From a virus: a stretch of DNA of 21,533 bases. The notes beneath the pieces are model-generated. The model ran no database searches. It was given only the letters and a program-made list of their open reading frames with translations, and was not told the origin of the DNA. Shown here one piece after another: positions 7,788 to 14,998 of this stretch. Position 1 is the stretch's first letter. The number at the start of each line of letters is the position of its first letter. The stretch spans positions 1 through 21,533 of the IMG/VR virus record IMGVR_UViG_3300009285_008332. One strand, written 5' to 3'. The translations under genes were made by a program, and so were the position numbers.

Positions 7788-8197
7788 CTACCTCTTCCTC
7801 TTAACTCGTTCATACTCTCTTTCCTTACGCTTTTGGTCATCATTCCATTCCTGTAATAACCCGTGTACGTCATCATAAGGCATCTCATCTACTTCTGAGG
7901 GTTTCCATCCGAACTCTCTAGCACACCAGTACTTGATTCTCCACTCACTTCTTTTTTTTTGTTGTCTTTGAAAAGAAAAGGGTTAAGCTCGATGACTGCC
8001 TTAATAACTTCACTCATCTTTTCAGGAAGAGAATCATCCATGGCCAACTCATCAAGGTATGCCTGATCCTCCTCACTTAGGCAGGCACGAATGACCTTTT
8101 CAGGATCGCCATTAATCAATACCTTGAAATAATTCATCGCGCTAACTTGCTTAACAGTTACTGTCTTGCCCGCCACGTCTATTAGCTTAACTTTCAT
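7788..8197 (-). CDS. Tail assembly chaperone, long -1 frameshift product, GT-like (136 aa)
   Basis: This product reads residues 1-82 of the short chaperone, slips -1 at the A9 run, and continues from 7952 to the TAG at 7788. The added 54 residues begin RSEWRIKYWCAREFGWKPSE, continue through VDEMPYDDVHGLLQEWND, and end in a strongly basic tail (KRKEREYERVKRKR). The hydrophobic start, tryptophans and a D/E-M-P-x-x-D/E...L pattern look like the T extension in lambda-type gpGT chaperones, which binds tail tube protein and tape measure. The extension uses sequence that otherwise codes nothing (7788-7888) and ends exactly at the tape measure ATG. Frameshifting has to be shown experimentally, but the frame arithmetic (+1 in coordinate, -1 in reading) is clear. 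Confidence 0.75.
7889..8197 (-). CDS. Tail assembly chaperone, short (zero-frame) product, G-like
   Basis: A 102-aa acidic, helical protein. It begins MKVKLIDVAGKTVTVKQVSA, has ACLSEEDQAYLDEL around 38-51, and ends in a low-complexity tail (KKKEVSGESSTG...). Size and position between tail tube and tape measure match lambda gpG-type chaperones, which coat the tape measure during tail assembly and are absent from the virion. The start has GGTGGTGATTC just before it, lying across the tail tube stop. Codons 80-82 are the A9 run where ribosomes may slip -1 (separate entries). Confidence 0.75.
   Translation of the reverse strand: MKVKLIDVAGKTVTVKQVSAMNYFKVLINGDPEKVIRACLSEEDQAYLDELAMDDSLPEKMSEVIKAVIELNPFLFKDNKKKEVSGESSTGVLESSDGNPQK
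7952..7960 (-). promoter_or_regulatory. A9 slippery sequence for -1 ribosomal frameshifting
   Basis: Nine consecutive A (minus strand) read as AAC AAA AAA AAA GAA in the zero frame. A tRNA-Lys pair can re-pair perfectly after a one-base backward slip, giving AAA AGA AGT. It lies 82 codons into the chaperone gene. I see no obvious SD-like stimulator or clear pseudoknot. Transcriptional slippage on A9 would give the same product. Confidence 0.7.
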
Positions 8198-8200
8198 GAA

Positions 8201-9199
8201 TCACCACCCGTTATACTTGAACGTGCTACTGTCCTCAAGAGCGTCACTTATTTGAGGAGTGATCGTCAAGTCAAAAGCTTGAACTCCCCCGAGCTCGGTA
8301 GGAGCAGTCATGTCACTAAGTCTACAACCACTAAAAGTCCACCTTAAAACCCTACTTCCAGTACTTAACGTTCCTAAAAGCATCATGTTAAAAGTGCTCC
8401 CTCCAATAAAGTACTGGTCATAGAAAGTTTTCGCATCCGCACTATCCGCATTACTAGATAAAGAGATACTGTAATCTCTATTTCCAGGAATTGGATCTCC
8501 AACAGTTCTCGCGCCATCAAGATAGTTTGGAACATCCAAATTATTATTCACGTCAACAGTCAATGTCTTGAAATTACTAAATGTAGTCCCTGAAGGAATG
8601 TGCACTGCGAAATCACTAAACCTGAAAGGCCTCCCAGTATCCGCGGTCACGCTTGTCGTCGCACCACTAGAGAAAGACAGTTGCCTTGCCACGTAACTAA
8701 CACTACAGCTCGCGAGACCCCCTTCCTCAAGTGACAAGCTAAAATCCTTAACGAAACAGCCATTTAGCGTTCTCACGAAATTCAAGCCACTACCCGCGAC
8801 AAGAACACTCTTACTATCCTCCAAACCAAAAGCTGGCAAGCTAGTATTAGGGTGCTCGAGAACCGCACCGTCATTATTCGTCTCCACAAAAGCGTGAGTG
8901 TACGGGCTTGGCGATCCTGCATCAACACAACTACCCAAAACGAACTTTAAAATCCTGAAGTCCTGAGGATTATAAGAAATAGTTCCGTCAAAAGTCTGTG
9001 CCAGCTCCGTGAACAACTGCACGTTACGACTCGCCGCCCCCGCATACCTTACAGGAGTCACGTTCTCATTCTCATCAATACTGTGACTTGTGACGATTCC
9101 AGGCCACCAAGCACCACTATTAGTTATCGTTGTCCCGCTGGCATTAAAGCCAACCAACTTATTCTGATCCCCGACAAATTTGTAACCGATCTTAATCAC
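8201..9199 (-). CDS. Major tail tube protein
   Basis: A 332-aa beta-rich protein between the terminator/connector genes and the tail chaperone, the usual tail tube place. It has two halves, each with an edge-strand and helix pattern (TFDGTISYNPQDFRILKFVLG near 70-90, then ISLSSNADSADAKTFYDQYFIGG near 245-268). Both resemble the tube fold, where a 'tDASI/D.. F...l' helix packs on the sandwich. The closing LTITPQISDALED is typical of the last strand. No ATG is available: the likely start is GTG at 9199, with an in-frame TGA two codons upstream. The 332 residues are long for a single-domain tube protein, suggesting a duplicated fold or an outer Ig-like domain. Confidence 0.75.
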   Translation of the reverse strand: MIKIGYKFVGDQNKLVGFNASGTTITNSGAWWPGIVTSHSIDENENVTPVRYAGAASRNVQLFTELAQTFDGTISYNPQDFRILKFVLGSCVDAGSPSPYTHAFVETNNDGAVLEHPNTSLPAFGLEDSKSVLVAGSGLNFVRTLNGCFVKDFSLSLEEGGLASCSVSYVARQLSFSSGATTSVTADTGRPFRFSDFAVHIPSGTTFSNFKTLTVDVNNNLDVPNYLDGARTVGDPIPGNRDYSISLSSNADSADAKTFYDQYFIGGSTFNMMLLGTLSTGSRVLRWTFSGCRLSDMTAPTELGGVQAFDLTITPQISDALEDSSTFKYNGW

Positions 9200-9377
9200 C
9201 TCTCAATTCTTTTTTATTCTTTTTCATAACCTTCTCCGTAAGCGTGAAACCTTGATACTTATCAAGAAGCTCTTTAGCAAGCTCCTCAGTAAGCTCGTAA
9301 GTCCCCCCACTCTCAAAACACATGTTAAGCTCCCAAACTTTAGCCTTTTCATAACCATCATACCTTACTAAAACCAT
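9192..9377 (-). CDS. Small conserved tail-region protein (61 aa), unknown function
   Basis: The ATG at 9377 is preceded by GGAGGAGGT, 8 nt away, one of the best SDs in the window. The sequence starts MVLVRYDGYEKAKVWELNMC, then GGTYELTEELAKELLDKYQGF, and ends basic (MKKNKKELRGD). The pattern 'xxY/F-E-(L/V)-T/S-E-E-x-A-x-x-L-L' followed by G-F recurs in small proteins near phage head-tail junction genes, but I cannot name a family. It overlaps the tail tube gene by 8 bp, so the two may be translated together. Confidence 0.55.
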   Translation of the reverse strand: MVLVRYDGYEKAKVWELNMCFESGGTYELTEELAKELLDKYQGFTLTEKVMKKNKKELRGD

Positions 9378-9396
9378 AAAAGCATACCTCCTCCAA

Positions 9397-11556
9397 TTAC
9401 TGCATCACGATCTTGTAGCTAAGCTCTGCCACCTTCTGGTGTATTCCTCCCTTCCCATCTTCATCAATATTAGTACAGTTAACCAGCATGAAATCAAACA
9501 ATTCAGCACTCACGCTCTCACCACTACCGAACTGGTAAGTTCTCAAAAAGTTATACACTTCATCCCATAAAACATCCCGTTGCTTAGTACTCTTGCTAAA
9601 TATCCTGACCTCGAAATTAACACTCGCTAAAGTCTCTTCACTTCTTAAACCGAGACGGGTATGCCTCATACTAGTGACTCCAACCACGATCAAAGGAAAC
9701 TCGGCCAAGCGTTGAGGAAAGCTAGTACACACGAACTTACTATTAGCGTTGCGACTGGCACTAACTGGATCAGTAATGTTATTGATTAACGCGTCACGAA
9801 TCCAGACCGTGAAGTCATGAGTCATGGTCGCTGGATCAACAGTAGGCTTAGTAACTGTTAAAGTACTTGCGGCATCATCCTGCCTTCCTCCAGAACTGTT
9901 CGTGGCAAACACGGTAACCGTCTCAGCACTCACTATTCCTATACTGTGCCCGCTAATCGTGACACTATACGTTGATCCTGTAGTGTTCGTCATCGCGAAA
10001 CTTTCACCATTAACTTCCACAGCCGCCTCTGAAGGAGTGTTAGTTATTGATGCCGTAATAGTCACTGTACCAGTACTCTTGATACTTGTCGAGCTTAAAG
10101 TAATATCACTTATCACTGGAAGAACCCCTGTAGTAGTAAAACTGGCTTGAGAGGAAGCCACTGAATTATTCCCAGGATCAACACCTCTTAAAACGTAATA
10201 GTACAGCGTGCTTTGCTTCAAGCCATCAAGCGTGACGGCATGCGCGGTCCCAATCATTCCCCCAACCTTATCTTTATAACTTCCTCTACCGTACATGTCA
10301 GCCCAGTCATCATCTCTCAAATAACTCATTCCGTATGTTGATGGAGTGTCCGTGCTTATTCCCGTCGCTTCACTAAGGTAAACTTCACTAGTCTGTGGCC
10401 TGTTACTATTCCAAGTAATAACGCAACCACTACTTGAAGGAGTCGCGGATATGGTATCAATAGTGTTAGGAAAGTTCGGTGATGATAACGCATTGGTTCT
10501 GGCAAGAGTCAAGCCTACATATTGTGGTATTGTCTCTGTTGATGACGTTGATTCTGAAGTGTCCACGTTACCTAATGCAGCTCCGTTGTTTCCCGCAAAG
10601 TAATCATTATCAGATGACGAGCCGTTGTCAGTGTCAATTATGACAAAAGCCGGACTACCCGTTGGCAGAGCGCTAAATTTCGTCCCGACATAATCATTAT
10701 AAGACGAAGTGATTTTCGCCCCCACAACAGCATTCTGAAAAACGTGCTTAGCAGAGACTCTACCATTGTCACCACCGAAGACGTTCCCACTCACCACCAC
10801 CGTGACATCAGTGCTTGCACAAGTCACGATAACAGTATCCGATGCCGTTGTCGAATTAAAAGACTCAAACCAGTTATTAACTATGTTTGCAGTGCCAGAA
10901 TTGCTACTGAATGTTGCCGCCCTTCTACCACCCCCAGTGAAAAGATTCCTTCTGACATTTATCACCCCATAGGGGTGAGTTAAGCTACCCATTACAGGAG
11001 TTAACGCGTTAGTATCAAATACGCAACCTTGAATGTTTATCGGATGCCCACTCACCCCTTGCGTTACCCGTATCAAGTTAGTGCCCTCACTGTTGACACT
11101 TCCGAAATAACAGTCAGAAATCGTTATGTCTACATCGTTCGTTTCGGCAACGTCTATCGCGTTTCTGTTGTTAAAAAGGAATCTGTTCTTATTAATGCTT
11201 CCAATCTCCCCACCAGTACGCATGGCAAGACGTAATGCTGCAGTGGCACCACTACTATTCATCAAGTTACAGAACTCGAACTTGTTACCTGTCGTGTACG
11301 TGTTGAAAAGGATCGAGCTCCAACCGAAAACTGTCGCTTCTGGCCCGCTCGCCCGCCACGTGATCCTGCTTCCTAAAGCTCCAGCAGAAACAAGTACTCC
11401 ACTATAAACAGCAACAAAGTAGTTTCCAGCAAAACTGATTGTCGCCCCAGGATTGACAGTTACAACACCCCCACTCAGGATGTTCACGTTACCAACGATA
11501 TAGTCTCCATCAGCAAAAGTTTGTGCAGTAGTTATGTTCCCAGTCCAGTTAGTCAT
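9397..11556 (-). CDS. Fusion of beta-helix/FN3/Ig-like adhesin to a tail terminator-like domain
   Basis: A 719-aa protein. Residues 1-340 look like a right-handed parallel beta-helix: an LSGGVVTVNPGATISF entry motif, then repeated short N-x-F/N-x-W rungs (NKFEFCNL, NKNRFLFNNRN, RRNLFTGG, NNWFESF, SGNVFGGDNG). Residues 365-476 resemble a fibronectin type III domain (SEVYLSE, TLYYYVLRGVDPGNNS). Residues 480-572 form an Ig-like domain. From Met578 to 719 is a separate domain, starting THDFTVWIRDALINNITDP and including FPQRLAEFPLIVVGV and VNFEVRIFSKS, typical of tail terminator/completion (gpU-like) proteins. It occupies the terminator slot between the gp10-like and tail tube genes. ATGA overlaps the previous stop. 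No SD precedes Met578, so one polypeptide is expected. Confidence 0.7.
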   Translation of the reverse strand: MTNWTGNITTAQTFADGDYIVGNVNILSGGVVTVNPGATISFAGNYFVAVYSGVLVSAGALGSRITWRASGPEATVFGWSSILFNTYTTGNKFEFCNLMNSSGATAALRLAMRTGGEIGSINKNRFLFNNRNAIDVAETNDVDITISDCYFGSVNSEGTNLIRVTQGVSGHPINIQGCVFDTNALTPVMGSLTHPYGVINVRRNLFTGGGRRAATFSSNSGTANIVNNWFESFNSTTASDTVIVTCASTDVTVVVSGNVFGGDNGRVSAKHVFQNAVVGAKITSSYNDYVGTKFSALPTGSPAFVIIDTDNGSSSDNDYFAGNNGAALGNVDTSESTSSTETIPQYVGLTLARTNALSSPNFPNTIDTISATPSSSGCVITWNSNRPQTSEVYLSEATGISTDTPSTYGMSYLRDDDWADMYGRGSYKDKVGGMIGTAHAVTLDGLKQSTLYYYVLRGVDPGNNSVASSQASFTTTGVLPVISDITLSSTSIKSTGTVTITASITNTPSEAAVEVNGESFAMTNTTGSTYSVTISGHSIGIVSAETVTVFATNSSGGRQDDAASTLTVTKPTVDPATMTHDFTVWIRDALINNITDPVSASRNANSKFVCTSFPQRLAEFPLIVVGVTSMRHTRLGLRSEETLASVNFEVRIFSKSTKQRDVLWDEVYNFLRTYQFGSGESVSAELFDFMLVNCTNIDEDGKGGIHQKVAELSYKIVMQ

Positions 11557-11924
11557 AACGCCTCACGAACTGCCACAGCAATTATCTTCCGGACCTCATC
11601 AGCACTTCTTTCCTTAGTATTCCTGAAATGCCGTCTAGGACTGATACGACTCGTTCCGTACTCTAAAAACTCGGCGTACTCGACATTACTACTAACCTCC
11701 CCCTGCAAGTCACTAATACTAGAGTGAACACTATTCATGAAGCGCCCAGTATCAAAACTGCGAGTCTCCGCCTTCCTCCCAGCAATACTCAACTTGACTT
11801 CCCCCTCAACAAATAACGTGGCCTTACTAACACCCCTGCTCACTCCCTTGAGCGCGGCCGCACTCTTTTCCTTAAGCGCTCTCTGAACTTCAGGAATCCC
11901 CCTAACATCTATAGAGAAAGTCAT
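11553..11924 (-). CDS. HK97 gp10-like head-tail connector / tail completion protein
   Basis: A 123-aa protein with an N-terminal strand (SIDVRGIPEVQRAL), a central helix (LKGVSRGVSKATLFVEGEVK), a SFDTGRFMNSVHSS segment and the family hallmark VEYAEFLEYGTSRISPRRHFRN (about residues 80-102), followed by a C-terminal helix. HK97 gp10-type proteins join tail to head after packaging. It overlaps both neighbours by 4 bp. Confidence is high from the YA-x-x-x-EYGT...P-R-x-F motif. Confidence 0.85.
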   Translation of the reverse strand: MTFSIDVRGIPEVQRALKEKSAAALKGVSRGVSKATLFVEGEVKLSIAGRKAETRSFDTGRFMNSVHSSISDLQGEVSSNVEYAEFLEYGTSRISPRRHFRNTKERSADEVRKIIAVAVREAL

Positions 11925-12349
11925 ACGGCACCATACCCTAAATTCTGGCTTCTCAAAAAAACCTTCTTGAAAACAGTCGTGCCACTCACGAAATAAGGAA
12001 TGACCCCCATGGAAAGAACGTCATACACGCTACCATTATTAATCTTAACAGTACTATTCGTGTCAATACTCACGCTCCCCGCCAAGAACATCTTAATATC
12101 CCCTCTCCACAAGCGCCCCTCCTTAACGTACTGAGCGTCCTCACTAGAATACCTGTCACTTAATGGCAAGAAAAAACCAACACCACTCACTCCCGTGCCA
12201 CTAGCAGTTATTGGGTATTCCTCATCATAACTCGTCCCAGAATAAAGCAAGCCACCACCACTCCAGTTAGTAATGACGAAACCAGTACCAGCACTCTCTA
12301 CAGAATTAACGAAATCCTCTCTCAGACCCGCAGGATCAATACCTACCAA
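11921..12349 (-). CDS. Probable head completion / head-tail stopper protein
   Basis: A 142-aa, mainly beta protein that appears to start at a TTG (12349), with GAGG 7 nt upstream. No ATG is in frame. Motifs include GFVITNWSGG, a GVGFFLPLSDRYSSEDAQYVKEGRLWRGDIKMFLAGSV strand series and a VYDVLSMGVIPYF strand; the 'G-x-x-x-x-x-Y/F-L' ending is common in stopper-type proteins (SPP1 gp16, lambda FII). The position between the adaptor-like gene and the gp10-like gene fits. Sequence alone does not prove the family. It could start elsewhere if an unusual codon is used. Confidence 0.55.
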   Translation of the reverse strand: MVGIDPAGLREDFVNSVESAGTGFVITNWSGGGLLYSGTSYDEEYPITASGTGVSGVGFFLPLSDRYSSEDAQYVKEGRLWRGDIKMFLAGSVSIDTNSTVKINNGSVYDVLSMGVIPYFVSGTTVFKKVFLRSQNLGYGAV

Positions 12350-12392
12350 TTCATCGCCTCGCTCGGCATGAAATCCCTCTCACAGAAGGAAG

Positions 12393-12776
12393 TCAACCAA
12401 AACTCTTCCCGAAAACCCTCTTTCTAGGAAGCATTAACAAATCATTCTTCGCAGTTTCTAAAGCAAGCTCTACCTGCAAAGTCTCAGGACCCGCACTCTT
12501 ACCCTTACTCACGCTGAACTCTCCCAGACTCCAGTTAAAATCCGCGCCAACACCATGCATTCTGGCCAAAGTCTCAGCAACAGTCATACTCACCAAGAAC
12601 GGCAAGTACGTCTGACCAATACTAGTCGTGCCAATACTGTTCCCAGTCCATGATTCCAAACGGTAAACGTTAACCTCCGCGAACTGCTTCATGACCGTAC
12701 CACTAACCGCACTAGGCACGCTATCAATACGGTTATAAGCCATATCCGCAATACTTCCAACATTAAAGCTCGCCAT
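12393..12776 (-). CDS. Probable head-tail adaptor / connector protein
   Basis: A 127-aa protein that is helical at the start (VGSIADMAYNRIDSVPSAVSG, MKQFAEVNVYRLESW), with a hydrophobic YLPFLVSMTVAETLARMHG helix (about 57-75) and a C-terminal helix (LQVELALETAKNDLLMLPRK). This small all-helical pattern with a conserved central helix matches SPP1 gp15/HK97 gp6-like adaptors that form a ring under the portal. The call rests on helix pattern, size and gene order. Confidence 0.55.
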   Translation of the reverse strand: MASFNVGSIADMAYNRIDSVPSAVSGTVMKQFAEVNVYRLESWTGNSIGTTSIGQTYLPFLVSMTVAETLARMHGVGADFNWSLGEFSVSKGKSAGPETLQVELALETAKNDLLMLPRKRVFGKSFG

Positions 12777-12779
12777 TAC

Positions 12780-13145
12780 TCACTCAAAATACACATCTAT
12801 TCTTCCAACAGTACCCGCAGTCACGCTACCAAGACCGATACCACTAAACATTAAAGGCCCATTCATTAAAGGCTTAATCACATGACTGAAATTCGCACCA
12901 CTCAAAACGTTCACGCCATGATGCGCGAAAGTTCTAGGATAAAAAACAGTTGCTAAAGTGCCACTAATGCTTGTGAAAGTGAAAGCTTGATTATCCACAT
13001 CACTTATGACAACACTTCCATTAGCCCAGCTAGACGATTTAAAGACCACCTTATCAACATGCCCGGTGATGTCCCCTTCAGCTCCACTGGAGTTAAAAAC
13101 GGCATTTGTTGAAGTGAATGATTGTGAAACGATATTAGTTCTCAT
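12780..13145 (-). CDS. Beta-rich virion surface/structural protein, unknown
   Basis: A 121-aa protein from the ATG at 13145. GGGAGGAGTT lies directly before it, so a TTG four codons upstream is part of the SD rather than the start. It is all beta, rich in S, T, G and V, with strands such as DKVVFKSSSWANGSVVISD and NGPLMFSGIGLGSVTAGTVGRIDVYFE. The final 'G-x-I-x-V-Y-F-E' edge strand recalls small capsid or fibre decoration proteins. It is the first gene after the candidate terminator. No named family is recognised. Confidence 0.5.
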   Translation of the reverse strand: MRTNIVSQSFTSTNAVFNSSGAEGDITGHVDKVVFKSSSWANGSVVISDVDNQAFTFTSISGTLATVFYPRTFAHHGVNVLSGANFSHVIKPLMNGPLMFSGIGLGSVTAGTVGRIDVYFE

Positions 13146-13174
13146 AACTCCTCCCAATACATTAAAACATTCTC

Positions 13175-13221
13175 AAAAAAGAGAAAAAAAAAATGATTGC
13201 GAAAGAACCTTTATCTTCCGC
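13175..13221 (-). terminator. Hairpin plus T-tract transcription terminator inside the structural operon
   Basis: On the minus strand, GCGGAAGA (13221-13214) can pair with TCTTTCGC (13206-13199), an 8-bp stem with one G-U pair and a 7-nt loop. Five bases later T10 (13193-13184), CTC and T6 follow. The stem includes the stop codon of the lectin-like gene. A bacterial polymerase would use the hairpin; an archaeal one may use the T-tract alone. It separates the capsid/decoration genes from the connectors and tail, so it probably lowers downstream expression. Confidence 0.6.
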
Positions 13222-13642
13222 TACCTAAAGCAATCCAGCTAAAAGCCTTGCTTGCAGTCACTCCAGCCGCTTGAAAGCTACCAACACCTCTAGTACCGCT
13301 CGCAACCCAAATACCCGTAGTCGCGTCATCATTGTGTGTTACGACAACCTGTGGGGTTCCAGCAAAAGCCTTGCCGAAAACAACCCAGACACTACTTCCC
13401 GCACCAAGAGTACCAGTACCGAACTGCGCAGTGTTACCACCAGCGAAAGGGCTCCCAGTGTAAGCTGTTGGGAAAGTCACGTCAACCTTATTACCACTAC
13501 ACGCGCTAGCGGCAAGCTCGGCATTACCAATCTCCCCCGCACCAACAGCAGTGGTCGCGCCACTAAGCAAAGCAAAAGTCCCACTTCCAGTAGCTGAAAT
13601 GTCAACAACCTTCAATTCATCTGTAGTAAATCCATCCCTCAT
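13211..13642 (-). CDS. Lectin-like capsid decoration or head-fibre protein
   Basis: A 143-aa protein. The N-terminal part contains SGATTAVGAGEIGNAELA (about 27-44), then a beta domain with KVDVTFPTAY, VWVVFGKAFAGTPQVVVTHND and a final AFSWIALGSGR. The pattern 'V-x-F-x-x-x-F-A-G-T-P-Q-V...W-x-A-x-G' resembles H-type-lectin-like C-terminal domains found on phage fibres and capsid decoration proteins. It comes immediately after the major capsid gene, so it may sit on the capsid surface and bind glycans. GAGAGG precedes the ATG. Function is inferred. Confidence 0.55.
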   Translation of the reverse strand: MRDGFTTDELKVVDISATGSGTFALLSGATTAVGAGEIGNAELAASACSGNKVDVTFPTAYTGSPFAGGNTAQFGTGTLGAGSSVWVVFGKAFAGTPQVVVTHNDDATTGIWVASGTRGVGSFQAAGVTASKAFSWIALGSGR

Positions 13643-13655
13643 CGTTCAAACCTCT

Positions 13656-14519
13656 CTAAGATGATGTTATTTTAGCAACAGCAGTGCTTCTTAACAAAGC
13701 AATCGCGATCCTATGAGTTAAAGCAACTCCTCTCAAGTCATGTGTTGCCAAGTCATAATCTCTAACTGTCAAAGCTCTCTTCTCAGCAATAGCGTAAGCG
13801 TGTTTCCTATCAATCACGTAACTACTAGTAGCAGTCATTCCAGCATTTGATGACACCTTCCAAACTCTCATGCCATAAATTGAAGTGACAAATGAAGAGT
13901 TAAGAACACTATTCCCACCACTACGATCCGCTTCAAACAAGCTATTAATATCTCTTAAGTCTTTAGCAACCTCAGCACCAACAATCCAGTCTGTCGAAAC
14001 AGCATCCGAGTCTTCTAAGTACTGTATTGCCCTAGTGGCGTTAGCCAAAGTAACCGCTGACCCTCCAGAAACCGTGTTTGCAGCGCCATCAAGAGCGGTA
14101 ATGACCAAGCTATTCTCGTTCTCTGCAAAACGCAAAGCGGCAATAACGACTGCTCTTGGAAGTAATGCGAATTGAGAGTCTTCCTCCATCTCAGAAGTAA
14201 TATTTATTCTCAAACCATACTTTAAAGGCTTAATATTAACGTTGCTGTACTCAGGAGTTTCCAAAGGAATCTCTGACCCCTCTCCAACCTGCCTGACATC
14301 CATGACATTAACAGTCTCTAAATTAATGTTGTAATCACTACCTTTAATCATTCCAGGGCCGATATACAGCGCTGCCATCTCTCTAGGTAATAATGCTTTT
14401 TCGTATTCTGGCAAGAGCGTGCCGTGAATCTGATCTGGGATCAGGAGGCTTCCTTCTGTTCCAATACCAGTTCTTAGGTCTTCTCTTATCAGTTTTTCTT
14501 GAATTAGTTCTTGTGACAT
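13656..14519 (-). CDS. Major capsid protein, HK97 fold
   Basis: A 287-aa protein, a typical length for a mature HK97-fold capsid protein without a delta domain. Signatures include an N-arm (LIPDQIHGTLLPEYEKALLP), a beta-stranded E-loop region (VNVMDVRQVGEGSEIPLETPEY, about 70-91), a spine helix with AVVIAALRFAENENSLVITAL (about 123-143), an A-domain WIVGAEVAKDLRDINSL segment, and a closing VVK-like strand (ALTHRIAIALLRSTAVAKI). A scaffold/protease gene lies upstream. The SD is GGAGGAAATGAA, consistent with strong expression. Confidence 0.85.
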   Translation of the reverse strand: MSQELIQEKLIREDLRTGIGTEGSLLIPDQIHGTLLPEYEKALLPREMAALYIGPGMIKGSDYNINLETVNVMDVRQVGEGSEIPLETPEYSNVNIKPLKYGLRINITSEMEEDSQFALLPRAVVIAALRFAENENSLVITALDGAANTVSGGSAVTLANATRAIQYLEDSDAVSTDWIVGAEVAKDLRDINSLFEADRSGGNSVLNSSFVTSIYGMRVWKVSSNAGMTATSSYVIDRKHAYAIAEKRALTVRDYDLATHDLRGVALTHRIAIALLRSTAVAKITSS

Positions 14520-14533
14520 TTCATTTCCTCCTA

Positions 14534-14986
14534 TTACAAGTTTAGATTAACTAAACAGTATCCTGCGCTTCCCGCACTTGTCCATGCTCTTCCAACCACT
14601 CTTGCAGCGTTAGCTGTTGATAGTGTTGCGTTGCTTCCAAGATCACTCACGCAATGCGCTCCATTCTTTGCATCCACAAAGTTTCCAGGAGTGCAAGTTC
14701 CATCTGCTCCTGCAAGGATGAATCCTTTTGTGCACACAGACACTGCTGTGGCACTTCCCGCGTTGTGTACTGCTACACCAACAGGCCATAAAGTTCCACT
14801 TGCTGGCTGGTTAACTTGTAAATCTGCAAATACTAAACTGTTCAGGCCACTGCTTATACTGCTTGCCGTTCCTGATACTGCATAAAGGAATTGACCTCCA
14901 CTAACCACGTCATTTGCTTTTGCCGTGACGAAATGTGGAATTCCAAAATCGAGTGCTTGTACGAATCCTACTGGGTTTACTGCCAT
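14534..14986 (-). CDS. Capsid decoration protein-like (DUF2190-type)
   Basis: A 150-aa, beta-rich protein between the protease/scaffold gene and the major capsid gene, the usual decoration/stabiliser position. It starts MAVNPVGFVQALDFGIPHFV and has GGQFLYAVSGTASS, a WPVGVAVHNAGSATAVSVCTKG pair and a GFILAGADGT strand. The 'V-G-V-A-x-x-x-A/S-x-x-G/A-x-x-V-x-V...G-x-x' pattern matches the beta-barrel head decoration family. Four cysteines are present. GGAGG lies 8 nt before the ATG, overlapping the previous stop region. Confidence 0.65.
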   Translation of the reverse strand: MAVNPVGFVQALDFGIPHFVTAKANDVVSGGQFLYAVSGTASSISSGLNSLVFADLQVNQPASGTLWPVGVAVHNAGSATAVSVCTKGFILAGADGTCTPGNFVDAKNGAHCVSDLGSNATLSTANAARVVGRAWTSAGSAGYCLVNLNL

Positions 14987-14998
14987 TTCTTTTTCCTC

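Noticed and set aside
7952-7960. A9 as a sequencing error that splits one gene
   Set aside because: The zero frame also continues sensibly for 20 codons and the position matches known G/GT chaperones. An indel error still needs raw reads to be excluded fully.
9397-9825. A separate tail-terminator gene starting at the internal ATG 9825
   Set aside because: The frame continues unbroken from the beta-helix part and no SD precedes this ATG, so a fusion is the simpler reading. An internal start is not fully excluded.
13146-13157. TTG at 13157 as a start
   Set aside because: Its bases form part of the GGGAGGAGTT SD for the ATG at 13145.
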